DNA from: Kiritimatiellia bacterium
Lineage (GTDB): Bacteria > Verrucomicrobiota > Kiritimatiellia > RFP12 > UBA1067
Assembly: GCA_904502135.1 (NCBI GenBank)
Contig: CAJGDE010000046.1
Coordinates: 1 to 14,884, forward strand
Direction of reading: 5' to 3'
Length of the DNA: 14,884 bases
The notes below the pieces were generated by a model. It was not told where the DNA came from and made no database searches. It saw nothing but the letters and a program-made list of their open reading frames with translations. Position numbers and translations under genes: made by a program. Positions 1 through 6,567 of this stretch are shown piece after piece. How positions within the stretch are numbered: the stretch's first letter is position 1; each line of letters begins with the position of its first letter.

Positions 1-375
1 CAACATAAAGTCATCCGGCAATGGAATTGTTGCGAGTGCAGAACGGATTTTTGGTTCGAGCGCAGGCAATTCTTCCGTCGCAACAATCCATATTATATCG
101 TAATCAATCTGCTCATAGTCAAAAATATGTACCAATCTGTTGCGTAAGCCACGCATCTGAATCCACGGAATTTCAGGATGAAGCGCTTTGAATTCATCTG
201 TCACATTCGATGCCGCTTCCCCGATTGTGGAAATATCAAACGCCGAGGCATCCTGCAGACGCAGATCATCAAGAAACGTCTCTTTTGACACGCCCTCCAG
301 CATTCGATTAAGACGCTTTATCCCCGTAAGCATATGCAGGAGTCGTTGTACATTTCTATCTACACGATCAATCAC
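1..375 (-). CDS. hepT: HepT-like HEPN toxin (DUF86), 3' end cut by window edge
   Basis: This is the toxin half of a HEPN/MNT toxin-antitoxin pair; characterised HepT proteins are RNases silenced by AMPylation from the partner. I read 125 codons without a stop, close to full family length, so only a few residues should be missing. It begins VIDRVDRNVQ and carries the family pattern IGEAASNV (residues 51-58), HPEIPW (66-71) and LRNRLVH (77-83). The last contains the HEPN R-x4-H motif (R78, H83). The residue at the usual HxY tyrosine is Phe85, with Tyr87 two positions on. The start is GTG, overlapping the antitoxin stop as GTGA; an in-frame TAA lies eight codons upstream with no other start codon between, so the start is well fixed. 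Translation is probably coupled to the antitoxin gene. The family call is firm; the activity is inferred. Confidence 0.86.
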   Translation of the reverse strand, partial: MIDRVDRNVQRLLHMLTGIKRLNRMLEGVSKETFLDDLRLQDASAFDISTIGEAASNVTDEFKALHPEIPWIQMRGLRNRLVHIFDYEQIDYDIIWIVATEELPALEPKIRSALATIPLPDDFML

Positions 376-668
376 AGCGGCAACATATCCTTTCTCACGT
401 TATAAGCAAAACATGGACTACGTTCAAGCGCGGTCGAATTGACTAAATCGACTTTCCTGCCGACTCTATCAGCCAACTCCTGTTCAAAATCAAAAAGCTC
501 AAACAATCCAATACCTTCACCAAACTCAACCAAAAAATCAACATCGCTTTCCGGCGTTTCCTCCTTCCGTGCACACGAACCGAACACCCAAAGCTTTTCG
601 GCTTTGTGCTCCCTTGCGATAGCGTATATCTCATCCCGCTTCGCACGTATCTCATCTAACATGCACAT
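372..668 (-). CDS. mntA: MNT-domain nucleotidyltransferase, antitoxin of HepT
   Basis: A 98-residue minimal nucleotidyltransferase of the MntA (COG1669) type. In characterised pairs it transfers AMP from ATP to a tyrosine of HepT and so neutralises it. The catalytic signature G-S-x10-D-x-D is perfect: Gly30-Ser31, then Asp42 and Asp44. It is followed by the family's hydrophobic stretch GLFELFDFEQEL and the strand VDLV. The ATG at 668 has AAGGA about 12 nt upstream, and a second ATG two codons on is possible. A sigma70-like promoter lies immediately upstream, giving a leader of about 22 nt. The gene precedes the toxin gene and overlaps it by 4 nt. Family membership is clear; the antitoxin role is inferred from gene pairing. 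Confidence 0.9.
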   Translation of the reverse strand: MCMLDEIRAKRDEIYAIAREHKAEKLWVFGSCARKEETPESDVDFLVEFGEGIGLFELFDFEQELADRVGRKVDLVNSTALERSPCFAYNVRKDMLPL

Positions 669-696
669 ACTGATATTTCATCCTTAATATGCCGTT

Positions 697-725
697 ATTA
701 TACTCCTTTTGTCCGCATAGCGCAA
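697..725 (-). promoter_or_regulatory. sigma70-type promoter of the mntA-hepT operon
   Basis: On the minus strand the -10 box is TATAAT (697-702) and the -35 box is TTGCGC (720-725), separated by exactly 17 nt. The -10 is a perfect consensus match and the -35 matches three of six bases. Transcription would start near 690, giving a leader of about 22 nt before the ATG at 668. This implies that the toxin-antitoxin pair is transcribed separately from the upstream glycosyltransferase operon. Confidence 0.6.
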
Positions 726-753
726 CTATCGCCCTCCGGAATTTGCAAAAAAA

Positions 754-762
754 TGATATAAT
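754..762 (+). promoter_or_regulatory. Possible extended -10 promoter reading away from mntA
   Basis: The plus strand reads TGATATAAT, a perfect extended -10 (TG-n-TATAAT), with no recognisable -35 at 17-18 nt. The same nine bases occur upstream of tilS and of ppdK, where they sit correctly for promoters, which adds weight. Transcription would begin near 769 and run through the 790-812 inverted repeat toward the 3' end of the glycosyltransferase gene. No convincing coding target is present, so it could drive a small RNA or be chance in AT-rich DNA. Confidence 0.35.
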
Positions 763-789
763 TGGCGCTTTAACAGGAAAAGCATAAGC

Positions 790-812
790 TAATATCCCAT
801 GACCGGATATTA
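790..812. repeat. Perfect 8-bp inverted repeat with 7-nt loop
   Basis: TAATATCC (790-797) and GGATATTA (805-812) are exact reverse complements around a 7-nt spacer. The spacer contains the ATG of the weak 29-codon ORF. No T-run follows on either strand, so it is not a standard terminator. It could be a protein-binding operator or a leader hairpin of a transcript from 754-762. Confidence 0.45.
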
Positions 813-978
813 CGGCGAAGATAGAAGATCGTACGATGAATGGCAGTTTCGAGAGACTCTTGTAACTCCATATATCACGTTGTGGTAAATGCACTAAACA
901 TTTCCAACCCCTCCACAATCGTCATATCCACAACTCGTTCGCCTCAATTCATTACCTCGCGATTTACATGAAAACTGT

Positions 979-1776
979 TTAGTGAAATATTGATTTTAGA
1001 ATATAAGCAAACCCCCAAATCTTAAAAATATATTTCAGATAAATAAGCCACAACGAGCTCCAATAACCGTTTGATTTAAGGGCCTTCAAATCCTCTTTAT
1101 TAATAAGAATATTACTTTTAATTCCGGATGTTGACGCACCTCCCGTTCGCATAACGACGACACATTCTTCCATGTAACGCGTTTTTATGCGATGCTTCCA
1201 CATATAGCGCATAACAAGCTCGAAATCGGCGCAGATTTTATATTCAAGAGAATATTCTCCATATTTCTCAAAAAGCTCACGTCTTAAATAAAAACTCGGA
1301 TGTGGCACCATAACTGCAAATCTAAACATCCAAGGCCGAAATCTTTTCGCGCTACAGTACCGAACCGTTCTGCCACCCAGTTGACGAACAAAACGTATAT
1401 CCGCGTAAACGGCATCTAAAGGCTCATCGTCCTGCGTCGAGCGCAGTTCAAACTGAGCCTTTATATGCGATAGCGTATAATCGGACTCAAAGACATCATC
1501 GGCATTAAGAATGCCGACGATGTCTCCCGTGGCCATCTTAATGCCTTTATTAAAAGCATCATATATGCCTTTATCCGGCTCACTTAACCAGCGAAAGGTT
1601 AAACCACTTTTCGCTCTACCCTCATATTCCCGAATTAAATCAACCGTTCCGTCAGTCGAGCCTCCGTCGACAATTATATATTCAAGATCTACATCTTTTT
1701 GCGAAAATGCAGATTCAAGAGTATCGCGTATTGTCTTGACGCTGTTGAAGCAAACGGTTATGAGGGAAATGCGCAT
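979..1776 (-). CDS. Family 2 glycosyltransferase
   Basis: A 265-residue GT-A fold glycosyltransferase of family 2 that transfers a sugar from a nucleotide-sugar donor, probably to a surface polysaccharide or lipid-linked glycan. The N-terminus MRISLITVCFNS is typical. The DGGSTDGT motif (residues 37-44) and NADD (91-94, the DxD equivalent that binds metal and nucleotide) are present. The acceptor-side segment CADFELVMRY and a basic, hydrophobic C-terminus suggest membrane association. Overall it resembles WcaE-like polysaccharide transferases, but the substrate cannot be read. I chose ATG 1776 over the longer ORF start at 1818 because it directly begins the domain and sits 7 nt after the folD stop. 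The ribosome-binding site is weak, so translation is probably coupled to folD. It is the last gene of the gsp-folD operon. Confidence 0.88.
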   Translation of the reverse strand: MRISLITVCFNSVKTIRDTLESAFSQKDVDLEYIIVDGGSTDGTVDLIREYEGRAKSGLTFRWLSEPDKGIYDAFNKGIKMATGDIVGILNADDVFESDYTLSHIKAQFELRSTQDDEPLDAVYADIRFVRQLGGRTVRYCSAKRFRPWMFRFAVMVPHPSFYLRRELFEKYGEYSLEYKICADFELVMRYMWKHRIKTRYMEECVVVMRTGGASTSGIKSNILINKEDLKALKSNGYWSSLWLIYLKYIFKIWGFAYILKSIFH

Positions 1777-1783
1777 ATTAAAA

Positions 1784-2668
1784 TCAATTATTGAGCGCCA
1801 CCCTGCGAGCAGACTCAAGAGTATTAAACAAAAGCATCGTTATCGTCATGGGCCCGACGCCTCCGGGGACCGGAGTTATGGCTGAGGCGACGGCGGCGCA
1901 CGAATCGAAATCAGCATCACCGACTAGTCGGAAACCCTTTGGCTTTGTTTCATCGGGAATTCTATTCACCCCCACATCGATCACGACAGATCCTTCCTTA
2001 ATCATATCTCCCGTAAGAGTGCCCGGGCGACCAGCCGCGACGACGACGATATCGGCCTGGCGAGTAAACTTCGCAATATCGGGCGTTCCCGTATGGCACA
2101 TCGTGACCGTAGCGTTCGTTTCCTTGCGCGAAAGAAGAACGGCCACGGGCTTTCCGACGATATTGGATCTTCCGATCACAACGGCACTTTTACCCTTTAT
2201 GTCCATGCCGGAAAACTCTATGAGCTTGATTATGCCGTGGGGAGTGCACGGAAGAAAGCACTCTTCGCCGATAAGCATACGCCCGACATTGATCGGCGTA
2301 AATCCGTCGACATCTTTTTCGGGCGCGATTGAATTTATGACTTTTTTCTCATCAAATCCCTTCGGCAGAGGCAGCTGCACCAAAATGCCGTGAATAGCAT
2401 CATCAGCGTTAAGCTCGGCTATTTTGTCAAGAAGAACCCCCTCTTCAATATCCGCGGGCAGACGAATTTCGCGCGAGAGCATACCCGCTTCGACGCAGGC
2501 TTTTTCCTTAGCGGTGACATAACTTACACTTGCCGGATTTTCACCTACAAGTATAACTGCGAGCCCCGGCGTTACGCCTTTTTCCTCCTTAAGACGCGCT
2601 ACGCCCTCAGCGATTTCGGCGCGAAGATTTTGCGCCAGGATTTTACCGTCGATGATTTTAGCTTTCAT
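1784..2668 (-). CDS. folD: Bifunctional methylenetetrahydrofolate dehydrogenase/cyclohydrolase FolD
   Basis: A cytoplasmic enzyme that interconverts 5,10-methylene-THF, 5,10-methenyl-THF and 10-formyl-THF, supplying one-carbon units for purines and formyl-Met-tRNA. At 294 residues it is normal length. Tyr50 and Lys54 in YVTAK, GILVQLPLP (94-102), Asp121 in DVDGF, the Rossmann segment GRSNIVGKP (166-174) and PVPGGVGPMT (266-275) are all present, so both activities should be intact. AGGAGG (2675-2680) lies within the end of gspK, 6 nt before the ATG. The gene begins 1 nt after the gspK stop, so it is co-transcribed with the pseudopilin genes, an unrelated function riding in the same operon. Confidence 0.98.
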   Translation of the reverse strand: MKAKIIDGKILAQNLRAEIAEGVARLKEEKGVTPGLAVILVGENPASVSYVTAKEKACVEAGMLSREIRLPADIEEGVLLDKIAELNADDAIHGILVQLPLPKGFDEKKVINSIAPEKDVDGFTPINVGRMLIGEECFLPCTPHGIIKLIEFSGMDIKGKSAVVIGRSNIVGKPVAVLLSRKETNATVTMCHTGTPDIAKFTRQADIVVVAAGRPGTLTGDMIKEGSVVIDVGVNRIPDETKPKGFRLVGDADFDSCAAVASAITPVPGGVGPMTITMLLFNTLESARRVALNN

Positions 2669-2669
2669 T

Positions 2670-3887
2670 TTAATCCTCCTGCCATGTTATGTATCTAACT
2701 TTGTTGTCTTTGACATAGCACTGACAATTAACACAGTGCACCATGCCGTACGACTGCCCTGTTATTTTGATCTTAAAAACACTTGTGTCCGAAATCTGAA
2801 ATTCAATATATTCACTCGCCTCTTGAGAAAGTTCGACATCGAACTCATCTTCAACCCGACTTTTTAAATCCTGCCAATCCTTGTAGGGCCACCAGGAACG
2901 ATTCTCCTCCACGTCATAGCCAGTGGGCTTGATCTTAAGCGTATCAAGTATCGCCTGCGCCGTTTCCCGCGATTCGGAAGATTCATCATCGTCGTCATCT
3001 TTGAATATCCCCGGAACGGAAAGAAGCTGCTCGACTGTAGTATCGGGCGTTATTACGATCTTGGAACTTCCGGTGACGCCAAACATTCTTTCTATACTTT
3101 TAAGCCGCGGATTCTCGGGACTCTCGACAAGATTTGTATAGAGAAGTCCTCCCGTCAAAATCGCCGGATAATCCCTGAATCCTCTTATGTTGGCGATCTC
3201 CCTTATCGCGGGTATCGACCCGTTTCTCGGGCGACGGCGATCTTCTTCGTCAATATCATCCTCTTCATCGCGCTCTTCATACCACTGTGATTCCGCGCCA
3301 AGCTCCTCTCCTTCGATGACGGTTTTATTGTCATCATCATCGCGCCAGTCATTCCAATTGGCGATAAGAAAATTCATGAAATTGACCTTGCGCCCTTCTT
3401 CATCGTCAACCTCAAGATCCTCATGAACTCCATGCGCCTTTAAAATCATCTGCCATCTGAGAAGATAATTCTTGTCTCCCCCCTCATACAGCTCGTTTAT
3501 GTTAATGCCGTTTTCCGCACCTGAATTAGCCAACGATATTTCCACTGTAACGGTACCTGAATTTTCATTGTCTTCATCTATGAGGAGCGGGCCTATTTTG
3601 CACTGCATATTACTTTTCAGCTCGCGTTTTTCCCTGTACCACCTATCCTCTTCATCAAGTTCCGCCTCGTTTTCGTCTTGAGAATAATCCTTGACGTTTT
3701 TATACCCTAAAAGCACCATCTCGCCGATAATTTTACCTGCATCGACCAATCTGTTGATTCGATTGCGCTCTCTCATGTAAATATTGATTCCGGCCTGACT
3801 TTTAGATTCAACCGAGAACGACATCACGATAATCGCAAGAACAGCGATCACCACCAATGCCGGAACAAGAGCGCTGCCTCTTCTCAT
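2670..3887 (-). CDS. gspK: Type II secretion minor pseudopilin GspK
   Basis: GspK is the large minor pseudopilin that caps the tip of the periplasmic pseudopilus together with GspI and GspJ. The 405-residue protein opens with RRGSALVPALVVIAVLAII: a G|S prepilin cleavage site followed by a hydrophobic helix that lacks Glu at +5, as is characteristic of GspK. Around residues 180-205 it has the family calcium-loop pattern (NWNDWRDDDDN followed by ELGAESQWYEE), then an EIANIRGF segment like the family's ELRLVRG. It is longer than the usual 300-330 residues because of acidic inserts, including five consecutive Asp before ESSES. The ATG follows a GGGAGGG ribosome-binding site and overlaps the gspJ stop as ATGA. 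Confidence 0.88.
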   Translation of the reverse strand: MRRGSALVPALVVIAVLAIIVMSFSVESKSQAGINIYMRERNRINRLVDAGKIIGEMVLLGYKNVKDYSQDENEAELDEEDRWYREKRELKSNMQCKIGPLLIDEDNENSGTVTVEISLANSGAENGININELYEGGDKNYLLRWQMILKAHGVHEDLEVDDEEGRKVNFMNFLIANWNDWRDDDDNKTVIEGEELGAESQWYEERDEEDDIDEEDRRRPRNGSIPAIREIANIRGFRDYPAILTGGLLYTNLVESPENPRLKSIERMFGVTGSSKIVITPDTTVEQLLSVPGIFKDDDDDESSESRETAQAILDTLKIKPTGYDVEENRSWWPYKDWQDLKSRVEDEFDVELSQEASEYIEFQISDTSVFKIKITGQSYGMVHCVNCQCYVKDNKVRYITWQED

Positions 3888-4711
3888 TTTCTGCGCCCTC
3901 CCGCTGCGGTATCTTTGTTCTCGGCGCCCGGTAGCGCGGCCCCGTCAAGAGACTGCTCATGAATTGGAATGCGCACAATCCTCATGAGAGGCGCCGTATT
4001 GGATCTATAACTCTTACCATCAGGATCTTTCATGTGAAAAGTAAGTTCAACCTTGTACGGCACGCTGTTAGACGATGAAAACTCATCTTCAAAAAGCGAA
4101 GAATCGTTTTCACCGTTTGAATTCTTTTTCTCCGCGACATCTTCAACCGATTTAATTACCCTACAATTGAACCCGACCACACCCTCTGCGATGAGAACGG
4201 GCTGATATAAATCAAGATTGTTAAACCCGTAGCCTTCATCCGGAGAATCTTTTTCATCATCTTTGGGATTAAGCGCCGAATCGCTGCAAAGCCTCGCGTA
4301 AAGCCCTGTCTTTTGAATCGGCTCTTTATAGTCGTTATCACCTTCTTCAAGAATCATCAGCCTTACTCTGTGAACGCTGTCTCCTACGACACTTTTATTA
4401 CCGACGATCGCGGAGCCGCACTTTGACCATTCTATCTGATCCGACTCGTCCGGAGTTTCGCCGTCGCCGTTGTTTGTCAAAACGAAACCGTACTTATCAT
4501 CCTGTTTTCCGTCATGCGGATAATACATGCTGCGCAGAGCCGAAACCACCTGATATAAAGCGTAATCCGTGCGCTGAAGTTTGTCGATATAATCGGTCGA
4601 CACCGTCCAGGTAGTAACTACGCTTTGAAAAGTCCGCACGCAAATTGTGGTAACCAGGCCAAAAATAAAAACGGCCAGCAGAACTTCTATCATCGTAAAG
4701 GCGCGCTTCAT
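3884..4711 (-). CDS. gspJ: Type II secretion minor pseudopilin GspJ
   Basis: The 275-residue protein starts MKRAFTMIEVLLAVFIFGLV: a class III signal peptide cleaved after Ala3, Glu at +5, then the membrane/assembly helix. The position after gspI and before gspK, plus the body (YALYQVVSALRSMY; late segment YKVELTFHMKDPDG), supports GspJ, which forms the I-J-K tip complex. Residue -1 is Ala rather than the usual Gly. An acidic, Ser-rich loop (NDSSLFEDEFSSSN) interrupts the later part. AAGGAG lies 8 nt before the ATG, and the start overlaps the gspI stop by 4 nt. Assignment to J rather than another minor pseudopilin rests partly on gene order. Confidence 0.85.
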   Translation of the reverse strand: MKRAFTMIEVLLAVFIFGLVTTICVRTFQSVVTTWTVSTDYIDKLQRTDYALYQVVSALRSMYYPHDGKQDDKYGFVLTNNGDGETPDESDQIEWSKCGSAIVGNKSVVGDSVHRVRLMILEEGDNDYKEPIQKTGLYARLCSDSALNPKDDEKDSPDEGYGFNNLDLYQPVLIAEGVVGFNCRVIKSVEDVAEKKNSNGENDSSLFEDEFSSSNSVPYKVELTFHMKDPDGKSYRSNTAPLMRIVRIPIHEQSLDGAALPGAENKDTAAGGRRK

Positions 4712-5166
4712 TTTTCAGGCTCCTTCCAAAGCGCTATATAACTCTCCTCCTCGGCATCACCACGCCTTATATCGCCCCATCTGACACGTATGCGAACACG
4801 ATACAATCCCCCCATCCGCTTTAAATCATCTTCATTGGGATTCTTGTCTATAAGTTCGCGAGACCAGTAATATGTGCGGAACTTATCCTCCTGCTCGCTC
4901 GATAAACTTGGACCATTGCTACCGGCTATGATATCCCAAAGCTTTGTCGCCTTTACTTCGTCCACATCAATATCATCGGGATCTTTAACATCTTCGAGCG
5001 GATATGCCATATCGCCCAGATCCATCACCTCCTGCGCCGTTTCCAAATATGCGGCCGAGAGCATCAGCTGCTGCGAAACGGCCATCTTCGCCAAAAGAGA
5101 GGCTATGCCAAAGGCAAGAATCACCACGGCTATGAGGACCTCTAGGAGAGAAAAACCTTTTTTCAC
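4708..5166 (-). CDS. gspI: Type II secretion minor pseudopilin GspI
   Basis: A 152-residue pseudopilin beginning MKKGFSLLEVLIAVVILAFG, with cleavage expected between Gly4 and Phe5 and Glu at +5. FSLLEVLIA followed by a run to MAVSQQ is typical of GspI. GspI starts the I-J-K tip complex of the pseudopilus in the inner membrane and periplasm. The start is GTG, overlapping the gspH stop as GTGA, with AGGA a few bases upstream. The soluble domain keeps the conserved YRVRIRVRWGD strand near the C-terminus, as in the T2SSI family. Confidence 0.85.
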   Translation of the reverse strand: MKKGFSLLEVLIAVVILAFGIASLLAKMAVSQQLMLSAAYLETAQEVMDLGDMAYPLEDVKDPDDIDVDEVKATKLWDIIAGSNGPSLSSEQEDKFRTYYWSRELIDKNPNEDDLKRMGGLYRVRIRVRWGDIRRGDAEEESYIALWKEPEK

Positions 5167-5957
5167 TCGTCCTGCCCGCCTTTCGGTAGAATTTTAACCG
5201 ACCCGAACCGATCGACCTTTATGGTCAACGCATCCTCAATAGTTGACCCGGCCAAGAAAACCTTGATTTCATGCGCCTTCACTCTGCCGTTAGACTCCCA
5301 GACGACGGAAACTTTCTCCTGAAGGGATTCTTCAGAAAGATTTTTCGACTCTTGCGTCTCTAGAGCATTAGGCGCGGCATCTGCGTCTACCTCTTTTATG
5401 GGAGCTGCGTTTTCTCGCGCCTTTTTATATTTCTCGATCAGAAAATCAGTATTCGACCACGTTGATATATTGCGCCTGCGGGATGTCGTCGTCTGAACAT
5501 TCTCAAGTTCATCCTCGGATGTGATAACCTTTATGTTCACCCCTTTAACCACATCAACAGGCAAAGGCTCAAAAAGCCAGTCTTCAACGCTTAAACTTTC
5601 GCTGTCGTCGTCTGAAGAATCTGCGTCTCCCGGCTCATCAGAAATCACATAACCACCCGTAAGTTTCTGTATCTCACCACGGGAAGGTATGCCCGCCATC
5701 AATCGGGAAGAAGTGATATCAACTTTCGTTACAACCTCACCATCGTCACTTTCGCTCGAATAACTGACGATTACAGGCTGCTGCGTCATAAGCGCCGTAG
5801 AGCGGGCTCTTCGAAGCATTGCGAAAATATCACGAGTAGCCCCTCTTAGGCGCGTGGCATCGGTTTTGCCCGTAGCACTTACAGCCGTAGCAAAGACCAT
5901 CACCCCGACAATGGCGATGATCACCAAAAGCTCGATCAAAGTAAATGCACGGCGCAC
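5163..5957 (-). CDS. gspH: Type II secretion pseudopilin GspH
   Basis: A prepilin-like protein whose N-terminus is MRRAFTLIELLVIIAIVGVM, with predicted cleavage after Ala4 and Glu at +5. The following segment (ATRDIFAMLRRARSTALMTQQPV) is the usual GspH/FimT pattern, and a late strand (TIKVDRFGSVKI) matches the family's C-terminal beta region. At 264 residues it is clearly longer than typical GspH (about 150-190). The extra length is a polar, acidic middle containing SDDDSES and an Ala/Glu-rich stretch. The start is GTG, 3 nt after the gspG stop, with no visible Shine-Dalgarno sequence, so translation probably depends on coupling to gspG. Confidence 0.85.
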   Translation of the reverse strand: MRRAFTLIELLVIIAIVGVMVFATAVSATGKTDATRLRGATRDIFAMLRRARSTALMTQQPVIVSYSSESDDGEVVTKVDITSSRLMAGIPSRGEIQKLTGGYVISDEPGDADSSDDDSESLSVEDWLFEPLPVDVVKGVNIKVITSEDELENVQTTTSRRRNISTWSNTDFLIEKYKKARENAAPIKEVDADAAPNALETQESKNLSEESLQEKVSVVWESNGRVKAHEIKVFLAGSTIEDALTIKVDRFGSVKILPKGGQDE

Positions 5958-5960
5958 TAA

Positions 5961-6380
5961 TTACTGGCTCTTTTTCTTGGATTTGCTGGAGATATCGTCA
6001 GACGTGCCGAACTCGCCGTCGGGTCCTGCTGAAACAATAACGATCCGACTACCCTTGCCTTCCATCTTGTAGTCGTTGCCGAAGGGATCGACAAGCATAT
6101 CTTCACTTTCGATTATAGGATCTTTATCTCCAGAATCATCGGCAAGCGCCTCAAGATTGGAAGGATACTTTCCGTACGAAAGGTTATAGGCGATGACGGC
6201 GTCGCGCAAAGCCATAACCGATGTTTTAGCGGCTTTTATTTTTGAATCTTCAAGCATTTTCGGAATGCTGATCGCCGCGCCGGTAGCAAGAATCGCAACA
6301 ATCGAAACGGCGATAAGAATTTCAATGAGAGTAAAGCCGCGCTTGAGCGCCTCACTGACAACGGTAGAATTTTCTTTCAT
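5961..6380 (-). CDS. gspG: Type II secretion major pseudopilin GspG
   Basis: The main subunit of the type II secretion pseudopilus. Counting from ATG 6380 the protein has 139 residues. Its leader ends LKRG|FTLIE (cleavage after Gly15, Glu20 at +5), and a hydrophobic helix follows. The T2SSG core is clear: YNLSYGKYPSNLEAL, DPFGNDY and the calcium-site segment SAGPDGEFGTSDDI, ending in a short lysine/serine tail. An in-frame ATG 30 codons upstream is rejected because it lies upstream of the predicted start of transcription boundary, while AGGAAG stands about 8 nt before ATG 6380. It is the first gene of gspG-H-I-J-K-folD-glycosyltransferase. The machinery genes gspC-F and gspL-M are not in the window. 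Confidence 0.95.
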   Translation of the reverse strand: MKENSTVVSEALKRGFTLIEILIAVSIVAILATGAAISIPKMLEDSKIKAAKTSVMALRDAVIAYNLSYGKYPSNLEALADDSGDKDPIIESEDMLVDPFGNDYKMEGKGSRIVIVSAGPDGEFGTSDDISSKSKKKSQ

Positions 6381-6422
6381 TTTGTTTCTTCCTTGATGTT
6401 TAGATGTGACACAGATAAACCC

Positions 6423-6459
6423 TGTCGAATTCGCCTGCTTGAAAACAACAAATTCGACA
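6423..6459 (-). repeat. Inverted repeat in the gspG leader
   Basis: TGTCGAATT (6423-6431) and AATTCGACA (6451-6459) are exact reverse complements separated by 19 nt. They lie within the predicted untranslated leader of the gsp operon, between the transcription start near 6471 and the ATG at 6380. The pair could form a hairpin in the mRNA, or be a dyad bound by a regulator just downstream of the promoter. Confidence 0.45.
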
Positions 6460-6477
6460 AGAGAAATCATGGTGGGA

Positions 6478-6506
6478 ATTATACGCTCTTATATAGAGAT
6501 AGTCAA
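6478..6506 (-). promoter_or_regulatory. sigma70-type promoter of the gsp-folD operon
   Basis: On the minus strand TTGACT (6501-6506) and TATAAT (6478-6483) are separated by exactly 17 nt, the best promoter match in the window. Transcription should start near 6471, leaving about 90 nt of leader before gspG. The promoter is back-to-back with the tilS promoter, whose -35 starts 24 nt away. Confidence 0.78.
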
Positions 6507-6529
6507 GGCTGTCCAAGGTAAGCATATAC

Positions 6530-6559
6530 TTGATTATGCGGCAAGGCGTTTGATATAAT
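6530..6559 (+). promoter_or_regulatory. Extended -10 promoter of tilS
   Basis: TTGATT (6530-6535) is followed 18 nt later by TATAAT (6554-6559), which is preceded by TG at 6551-6552, making an extended -10. Initiation would be expected near 6566, only about two bases before the tilS GTG at 6568, so the transcript would be leaderless or nearly so. Confidence 0.65.
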
Positions 6560-6567
6560 CTTTCGAA

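Larger units (their letters stand above)
669..978. other. Intergenic region between mntA and the glycosyltransferase gene
   Basis: About 310 bases without a confident gene. It holds the mntA promoter, a plus-strand extended -10 element, an 8-bp inverted repeat and a separated 9-bp inverted repeat (CACTAAACA at 892-900, TGTTTAGTG at 976-984). The second arm of the 9-bp repeat includes the glycosyltransferase stop codon. A 29-residue plus-strand ORF runs from ATG 799 to TAA 886-888, but its nearest purine-rich stretch (AGGAAAAG) is about 16 nt from the ATG, so I do not call it a gene. I see no U-tract terminator for the operon ending at 979. Confidence 0.5.

Noticed and set aside
652..918. 88-codon minus-strand open frame upstream of and overlapping mntA
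   Set aside because: It runs through the mntA promoter and start in another frame, shows no family resemblance, and has no convincing ribosome-binding site.
1791..2393. 200-codon plus-strand open frame opposite folD
   Set aside because: It is antisense to a complete folD and has no plausible ribosome-binding site or domain.
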